From Pontiellaceae bacterium (GTDB lineage: Bacteria > Verrucomicrobiota > Kiritimatiellia > Kiritimatiellales > Pontiellaceae), in NCBI GenBank assembly GCA_016937035.1, contig JAFGWS010000107.1, forward strand, positions 1 to 23,322: a stretch of DNA of 23,322 nt. The letters run 5' to 3'. This document shows, in pieces, positions 18,101-23,322 of the stretch. Positions within the stretch are counted from its first letter, which is position 1. Every line of letters begins with the position of its first letter. Under the pieces are notes generated by a model. It saw only the letters and a list, made by a program, of their open reading frames with translations. It was not told the origin of the DNA and searched no databases. A program made the position numbers and the translations under genes.

Positions 18101-21100
18101 TGGAATGATATCGTCAAGCCGCTCCTCTTCCACGATTCAGCGGATCGATGTTCCGGACAACCTCGACGAATTGCATTCCATGTGCGCCCTTCAGTTGCTG
18201 GAAACCAGCAGGAAGCTTCCAGAGGATGTCCGACCGGAGCTGGATGCCTACTTGCCCTATGCCGCAATCATGCATATCGATTCCATCATCCGGGCAAACT
18301 CGGTGGAGTGGTGGAACGCGGTGGAGGCTCTTTATCCCGAGGACGAGGCGGTCCATCTGTTTCGGATGTTGGCAGCGCCCCACACTATCGAACCCAATGG
18401 GGAAAACATGCAGATGGTCGAGCGCTTGGCGGCGGAGTATCCCGAAATGGCATTCCAGTTCCTGACCCAGTTCATCGGCTGGGATCCGCAGCTTCTCGAA
18501 CAGTTGCCGGATTTGATCCGTTCCATCGGCTTGGATGATGCACATCTCGATGTCGCGTTCGAACTGGCTATGCGGGCGCTGCAGTTTATTCCTCAAAACG
18601 GAAGCATACCTGCCGGGTTGAAAGAGCTTGTTGACGAAATCGTGACGCGCATCGAAGCGCGGGAAGGGTTGGACGATGCATACCGGATCCGGTTGATTGC
18701 CGTCCGGGCGCGGATGAATGGGGATTTCGAACCGCTTCTGGCCGAACTGAAAATCTATCTCCAGCGCTTGGAGAATGAAACAGCCATTGGAGTCCGTGCT
18801 TCCTCGGTCAGTATAAGCTTCGGAGGAATATTGAGTTTGTATTTCTACAGCGGGTTGGGGCTATCAAGTTATTCGAGAAACAATGTTTCCGTGTCATTCT
18901 ATTCAGGATTGGAGGAGACCAGTTTCCCCCCATATCGGTTGCCTGATGGAAACAGCATCAACTTGTCCTTTTCCCCGGAATCGATCGGCATGGATCGGCA
19001 GCAGTTTTTCGATTCGCTCGCGGATTGGTCGTCCGATTCGCTGTTTGGCTGGTTCACGATGGCCCGTATGGGGGCGGAGAGCAATCTGCTGCAACAGGTC
19101 GCCGATACCGTTGCGGCGAAGGAGGACAAGACGCGCAACGAGCTGTATGCCCTCTTGTGCTGGCATGTACAGCAGAAGGAGATGGAGCAGGCGCTTGCTT
19201 GTGCACTGGAACTTTGCGACCAGGCGGGCGACGACCCGGCCTGGAAGGCAACCTTTGACCGGCTTTTGCTGCGAGTATTGGCGCAGGTGGAAGAAATACC
19301 GGAGTCGATCAGGCCCGCGTTGGCGGAGCGGGCCGAGTCTCTCTGGGATTCGGTTTGGATTGATTCTTCCATGTCCTTCCAGTTGGTGGAGATGATGGAA
19401 GAACTTGAATTGCCTCTCGATGGATTGCTGGAACGCGCACAACAGTTGGTTGCCCAGAATGCTTCGTCTTCCTTGGTAAGCCGCAGTGTCACTCGAAGCA
19501 GCGCTGTCCGGAAGGAGATCTATCAGCAGGTTGTCGAGCAGTTCGATCGGGGCGAGACCGAGTCCGCATTGATCCGAGTCGCGGTCATGTTGCGGTCCGA
19601 AGCCCTGAAAACGCTTTATCCCTCCGGCACTCAGTCCCAGTCCAACTACCAACTGCGCAATTGCATTCAACATATCCTGCACCGCAATCTCGCCGATGCC
19701 TTCCTTGCCCAGTTCGAACCACCCGAAGGCAGCGTGGATGCCCGCCGGAAATATGAATATGCCTATGCGCTTGAAACCATGGGCCGCTCCGGCGATGCCT
19801 TTCCTCTGTACCGGGAGGTGTATTCCATCCGGCCCGACTGGGTCGGTGCCAAGATCCGCTATTGCGCGGGACTCATACCGACCGACCGGGAAGCAGCAAC
19901 GGCACTGTTGCGGGAATTGGAACCGGGACAAGCGGTTGTTGTGTTCAATATGCTGCAAGAAGCCCAAAACACCGGAGAACAACAATTTGAAGAGCGCCTT
20001 GCCTACATCGAGATGATGAGGGCCATGATGGATGATTTGCAGCAGATAGAACGCAACTATGGCTACAATTTTATCTACACCATACACAACCAGCTTTCCA
20101 CGCAATGGTATGGGAATGTCGGCAACAATAGTTTGCCGTCGTTGTTTGATGCCACGGAAGCGGGATCGCTGGCACCGGGGTGGGAGATTCCCAAGGATAA
20201 TCTTTCAGATCAGGCAGGCTATTGGCGGGACGACCAATTGGCCGCCATGCAGCAGCGGCGGCGCGAATGCTACATCGACCTGCTCAAGGCGATTTGCGCC
20301 TCATCGGAGCAATATGGACTGGATGCATTTGAAAAGCTGACGGCCTATCTCGATTTTTCCAAGGCAACCGTTGACGACGAGGAGCTGTTCCAGCTTGCCC
20401 GCAGCGCCTTGAAGCAGGCCTCTTCCTACAACAGCTACAGCTCCTCGGAGATGCGCGGGACCGGAAAAACTGCGCTTGAATATTATGTCATGGAGCTCCA
20501 TCGACGACAGGACTGGTCCGACGCCGAGCAATTGGTCGAACAGATGCCGGGCAGCTTGATGAGGCAACCGTTGCAAAACCTCTTAACCTTGCAGCAGGTT
20601 GAAGATAAGGGCGGCTTTGCTGAGGCGTTTGGATCGGTTCTTGGGCGGCAGTCGATCCGGCAGGGGACTTCGGGTCCAACCTGGCCGGAGTTGGCGTTGC
20701 GCATGTATTATCTGGATGGCGGAGATAAACGCATCGACGACATCGTCTGGCAAATCGTAGAAAAAAGGATGACTGGTCAAAACATGGCCGAAGGCGTGGC
20801 ATTGATCAATGCATGGGTTGGCGCGGAACACTATGCAGAGCGGCCTATAGATATCGAGGACGTATATTCCCGCGTGGTGCAAAACGTGTTTAGCGACGAG
20901 GAAATGGAAGTTTTCGCGAAAGCCTCTCCCGGCAGCATTGACTACAACAACCACTCATCAATCTATCAGAAATACCAGCAGCTCGCCTCGGTTTTCAGTC
21001 AGACTCCTCTTCCGCCGGAAGCCATTCGAACCGTGCTGGCTTCCACGGCGCAATTCGACAACAAGATGCGAGAATCCTCCCTATCCCAATATCTGGCCAA

Positions 21101-23322
21101 TGCAAACCGGAATGATATGGTTGATTTCGACTGGTTGAGGCGTGTTGGCTTCCTCGACGACTGGGATACGTTCCCCTTCCAGTTTTTTACTGGCGGGCAG
21201 CAGTCGTTTGCCTCGCGCATAATCAACCAGTTGCGGGGAAACAACAGGAATGAAATCCTAAAGGAACTGGAAAATCCGGATAGCCAGGGATTCGGGAAAA
21301 CCGTGTTGGCGACCCTGATGAAGAGCACATCGTCCAATCGCCGGGCCACGGAACTATTGTCGGCCCTCGCTCCCTATCGCGAACCATTGGAGGCTGATCC
21401 AGAGCGACGGAACCTGCTCTTTGGCTGGATCCAGGATGCCCTGCTGAATAATCGCGGAATGCTGGTACAAGAGGATTTTTCCAAGCCTGAAGACAATGCG
21501 TCCCTGCTGGAATTGTACAGCACCTGGAGCCAGGAGGCGCTGCTGGCGCAATTGCCCGCCGTCGAGTCGATGAAGCTGTCGGCGTTGGCACGAGATTCTT
21601 ACACCGAGCTGCGCGAGGCCGGCCGCATCATGCGGGCTTTGGCGCAAACCGACCTTGAGCGGGCCCAGGCCCTGTGCAATCGCCTGATGGAAATGTCCCG
21701 GATATACTATGCCATCAACGGGCAGCAAAACGCGGAACGAAACACACTCCAATCCTTGTTTAATGAAGGTGGATATACCGACAGGGAGTTCCAACTCGCA
21801 GCGACTGCCGTCGCCGGGATGAAGTCGCCGGAAGCCCAGCGGTGGTTCACGGAACAATATTGCTCTTCCATGTTCAGCCGTGCCTCGCAGCGCTACCAGG
21901 AACGCGGCATGCCGTACCAGCAAGCACGATTAGAGGCCGCGAAGGATTGCATCCGTGCAGTGTCGGGCATCGGTGGCGAGATACCTTTTTCTGCCTACTT
22001 CCGATGGCTGCAGCAGATTGACCAGCAGTCCTGCCCCGCGCTGGCATCATGGATCGAAAAAATGGACGACAAGCCCAGCCCCTTGAATCTTGTTGTCGTC
22101 CTGCTGAACCCAACGGCTGAAAACTCCGATCAGATCCAGGCCTATTTGATGGATGAAAAGAATGCCGTTGAAGATCGGCTGCAGGTGTACACGTGGCTAT
22201 CCCAGCGGTTTTCCGACCGGTTGCCGATGTTGCGCCAACTCGAATTCAACCAGGCCATGATCAAGCTGTATGATGGCGTCGACAATGTCCGGGTTCCCCA
22301 GCAAATGTATCGTATACTGCTGGAGCAGGTCATCTCCTTGGAAGCCGGCGAAGAGCGCGATGCCTGGGTAGACCGGTTGTTGGGATTGTGGAAAGACGAA
22401 AAGGTTGATGGCACCCAGTATGATACCTACAACCTTTCGAAACTATTGGAGGTTGCCGCAACGGCGGGTCGGTTGGACGAGTTGCGGGTTTCCATGGAAA
22501 ACCAGAATATGCAGAGCGACCCCATGGTCTATGCCATGGCGTTGCGGCAGGGATGGTATGACTGGGTTGCCGAGCGGTTGCCCAACAATATCCGCAATAT
22601 GAATGGGAGATATCTCGGCGATCCGGATATGTGGATTCCCGCAGACGCCGTCGAACATTTCGAAGCCATCCTGGAATCGATCAAGAGCGATGAATCCAGG
22701 GCTGTCGTTCGACTGTTCCTTTCCGTGTTGCCGGTCAAGGGCGACGATGGAAACGCTGCTGTTGACAAGGAGCGGGTTGAAGGAGCCTTTGAATTGGCCG
22801 ACGAGACGTTGGAAGATCCTGGGCTCATCCAATGGGTCATCGGACAATATGCTACTTTGCGTCCTGCAAGCAACCTGCCGAAGTTAAAGCAGAGCATCCT
22901 GAAAAGCAGGGACATGAACCTCATTCAACAAATCTTTGAGTATGGAACCTTTAGCGAAGGCGACTTCGAGGTATTGGCCTCGGCTGTTGCGGAAATGGAT
23001 TTTCCCGATCTCCGGCAGTGGTTTACGGAACGATATTGCTCTTCCATGTTCAGCCGTGCCTACCAACGCTATCAAGAAAGCGGCATGCCGTACCAGAAGG
23101 CTCAATTGGAGGCCGCGAAGGATTGCATCCGTGCAGTGTCGGGCATCGGCGACGGAGTGCCCTTAGCAACCTACTTGCGCTGGCTGCAGCAGATTAACCA
23201 GCAGTCCTACCCCGCGCTGGCATCATGGATCGAAAAAATGGACGACAAGCCCAGCCCCTTGGATCTTCTTGTCGTCCTGCTGGACCCAACGGGAAACACC
23301 GATCAGATCCAGGCTTATGTGA
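15108..23322 (+). CDS. giant exported TPR-like repeat protein, 3' end outside window
   Basis: A single frame is open from the ATG at 15108 to the last base, 2,738 codons without a stop, so the protein exceeds 300 kDa. GGGGAGG precedes the start. The N-terminus is a signal peptide (MGWAKVFVVSGLLVSLCSA, cleavage near residue 19; no good lipobox). Residues about 30-925 are TPR-like helix pairs with repeated A/L-rich helices (for example YEEALAQCDRMLE, DEALEVARELIRLVP, YDEAAAMLEGFLERFPDD). Ser/Asn/Tyr-rich linkers near 935-1014, 1230-1275 and 1772-1788 break further helical stretches. A block of about 100 residues occurs twice (2246-2346 and 2638-2737). No enzyme motif is visible. A periplasmic or surface scaffold is plausible; family and function are unrecognised. 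Confidence 0.93.
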   Translation, partial: MGWAKVFVVSGLLVSLCSAQDGGRVELSGKAADYYQILLKRPRPGNLFDRFCNSWLEENDLAKLEAFLSENTEPNARHLLAFYYERMRESKKASDLYGELIAGAPDDVDLVFYKAGVDADMGFYEQAAEDIGKLVDRENVDEELLIKALKLQGRCLLRIGKKQEGLAVWQRLLEVSGMDEDVADELTDLLMAEGFYEEALAQCDRMLETERDAYRKVMLRMRRATLLVRMDRRKEAIDGLCEAFASTGQGSWLQRDLLDRIETLYRTADDLMGLANCCEGMLLRWPDNPELRRAYAGSLLACRKDEEALEVARELIRLVPDSQEIKEWYVGVLQDLDRYDEAAAMLEGFLERFPDDNALRLQLASIHQLREDDPKTIEYILAYLEHSKQEAADYLMAARTLARYDLNDEATTIFLEMLGKWPDSLEGREAVAMHMSRKSYLHLELAWKHYEWLAKACDLETLLRLDSALKAARRPDWALNLLDMRSADFSGEYRYASARYETIASMENPEGLLEQGLRCVDLAGSIEEIQSSVATLLYEVKKQALINEWIERFSSEEPLAPARLWLLASLHVANRQVEQADGLLRDAMESNPGNEDIVLFRLQLARQERNWDLAENLLVHLIEQFPARQSIWIRELVPVLSQAGRHEKALEWIEEWKKVSPNAIRPYEMERDALLASGKPEMAVQQMRKAVLQFSESKDLKRALGRLYESTGRTKDAEELYWTMLDAEEDLDNRMSLLSDIIAIKQSMGGMNDLIRELERRAETARTAAFPLLGLAECYRINNRINERSAILGQLLELRPSDLAVLRAKAGLEEDLGNYDAARNLMQRIADEETTGAAFRKLVEFEAMYGDPALAAGMMDDPRLVNDLDSFVELATRFAALGIPSVIDAQLTRVMEEYPEDYRLTYLHGINLGKEGKAEEAFRIFAELIQLEDVGEQTNSPSSRPTARTEVQRLIQSGSSVFGYQYSAVSAQWQLQYGAFIPQGLIQMVSLATQEANNGMISSSRSSSTIQRIDVPDNLDELHSMCALQLLETSRKLPEDVRPELDAYLPYAAIMHIDSIIRANSVEWWNAVEALYPEDEAVHLFRMLAAPHTIEPNGENMQMVERLAAEYPEMAFQFLTQFIGWDPQLLEQLPDLIRSIGLDDAHLDVAFELAMRALQFIPQNGSIPAGLKELVDEIVTRIEAREGLDDAYRIRLIAVRARMNGDFEPLLAELKIYLQRLENETAIGVRASSVSISFGGILSLYFYSGLGLSSYSRNNVSVSFYSGLEETSFPPYRLPDGNSINLSFSPESIGMDRQQFFDSLADWSSDSLFGWFTMARMGAESNLLQQVADTVAAKEDKTRNELYALLCWHVQQKEMEQALACALELCDQAGDDPAWKATFDRLLLRVLAQVEEIPESIRPALAERAESLWDSVWIDSSMSFQLVEMMEELELPLDGLLERAQQLVAQNASSSLVSRSVTRSSAVRKEIYQQVVEQFDRGETESALIRVAVMLRSEALKTLYPSGTQSQSNYQLRNCIQHILHRNLADAFLAQFEPPEGSVDARRKYEYAYALETMGRSGDAFPLYREVYSIRPDWVGAKIRYCAGLIPTDREAATALLRELEPGQAVVVFNMLQEAQNTGEQQFEERLAYIEMMRAMMDDLQQIERNYGYNFIYTIHNQLSTQWYGNVGNNSLPSLFDATEAGSLAPGWEIPKDNLSDQAGYWRDDQLAAMQQRRRECYIDLLKAICASSEQYGLDAFEKLTAYLDFSKATVDDEELFQLARSALKQASSYNSYSSSEMRGTGKTALEYYVMELHRRQDWSDAEQLVEQMPGSLMRQPLQNLLTLQQVEDKGGFAEAFGSVLGRQSIRQGTSGPTWPELALRMYYLDGGDKRIDDIVWQIVEKRMTGQNMAEGVALINAWVGAEHYAERPIDIEDVYSRVVQNVFSDEEMEVFAKASPGSIDYNNHSSIYQKYQQLASVFSQTPLPPEAIRTVLASTAQFDNKMRESSLSQYLANANRNDMVDFDWLRRVGFLDDWDTFPFQFFTGGQQSFASRIINQLRGNNRNEILKELENPDSQGFGKTVLATLMKSTSSNRRATELLSALAPYREPLEADPERRNLLFGWIQDALLNNRGMLVQEDFSKPEDNASLLELYSTWSQEALLAQLPAVESMKLSALARDSYTELREAGRIMRALAQTDLERAQALCNRLMEMSRIYYAINGQQNAERNTLQSLFNEGGYTDREFQLAATAVAGMKSPEAQRWFTEQYCSSMFSRASQRYQERGMPYQQARLEAAKDCIRAVSGIGGEIPFSAYFRWLQQIDQQSCPALASWIEKMDDKPSPLNLVVVLLNPTAENSDQIQAYLMDEKNAVEDRLQVYTWLSQRFSDRLPMLRQLEFNQAMIKLYDGVDNVRVPQQMYRILLEQVISLEAGEERDAWVDRLLGLWKDEKVDGTQYDTYNLSKLLEVAATAGRLDELRVSMENQNMQSDPMVYAMALRQGWYDWVAERLPNNIRNMNGRYLGDPDMWIPADAVEHFEAILESIKSDESRAVVRLFLSVLPVKGDDGNAAVDKERVEGAFELADETLEDPGLIQWVIGQYATLRPASNLPKLKQSILKSRDMNLIQQIFEYGTFSEGDFEVLASAVAEMDFPDLRQWFTERYCSSMFSRAYQRYQESGMPYQKAQLEAAKDCIRAVSGIGDGVPLATYLRWLQQINQQSYPALASWIEKMDDKPSPLDLLVVLLDPTGNTDQIQAYV
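21843..22145 (+). repeat. internal repeat copy A within the giant gene
   Basis: Codons 2246-2346 (WFTEQYCSSMFSRA through DQIQAY) match copy B at 23019. By eye about 80 of 101 residues are identical, and the DNA contains exact runs of 40 bases or more. The distance between copies is 1,176 bp (392 codons), in frame. Immediately upstream, residue similarity continues for about 30 positions but DNA identity falls sharply. Confidence 0.95.
23019..23318 (+). repeat. internal repeat copy B within the giant gene
   Basis: Codons 2638-2737 match copy A, with one codon missing near the end (DPTGNTDQ against NPTAENSDQ). The window stops four bases later, so whether the similarity extends further is unknown. 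The frame is preserved. Confidence 0.95.

Noticed and set aside
18903..20105. 400-codon minus-strand open frame
   Set aside because: Antisense shadow of the giant gene with low-complexity composition; the sense frame has signal peptide, ribosome site and repeat structure.

Overview
The window reads as ordinary bacterial chromosome at moderately high GC. It has 13 protein genes and one tRNA and no recognisable insertion sequence, phage or CRISPR array. Menaquinone genes of the futalosine type (mqnA beside a ubiD-family decarboxylase and a menG/ubiE methyltransferase), many secreted or envelope proteins of unknown role, and a giant repeat protein would suit a PVC-superphylum bacterium (Verrucomicrobiota or Kiritimatiellota type). 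That placement is inference from gene style; no single marker here proves it.

Layout. 8-83: elongator tRNA-Met(CAU). 104-950 (minus): two small membrane proteins, one with a zinc ribbon. 1212-1640 (plus): a small membrane-anchored unknown. 1885-3384 (minus): a sodium:solute symporter with a hairpin-rich leader. 3713-6032 (plus): two tandem paralogous secreted trypsin-like serine proteases sharing an unrecognised C-terminal domain. 6027-9253 (minus): ubiD, menG and mqnA, tightly coupled as an operon for menaquinone synthesis. 9341-12317 (minus): a secreted HEAT-repeat protein and a secreted DUF4139 protein, upstream of and on the same strand as the menaquinone genes. 12699-14645 (plus): the membrane AAA+ protease FtsH, flanked on both sides by gene-free stretches carrying related hairpin elements. 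15108 to the window end (plus): one uninterrupted frame of 2,738 codons with a signal peptide and TPR-like helical repeats, still open at the last base.

The most striking item is the giant open frame. Near its visible end it holds two copies of a block of about 100 codons, 392 codons apart. They are nearly identical at DNA level but are embedded in strongly diverged surroundings, which looks like recent duplication or gene conversion inside an older long-period repeat. The second notable item is the pair of secreted proteases with intact catalytic triads and a shared C-terminal region I do not recognise. The menaquinone genes and FtsH are housekeeping functions. The remaining genes can be described structurally but not assigned a function from sequence alone.
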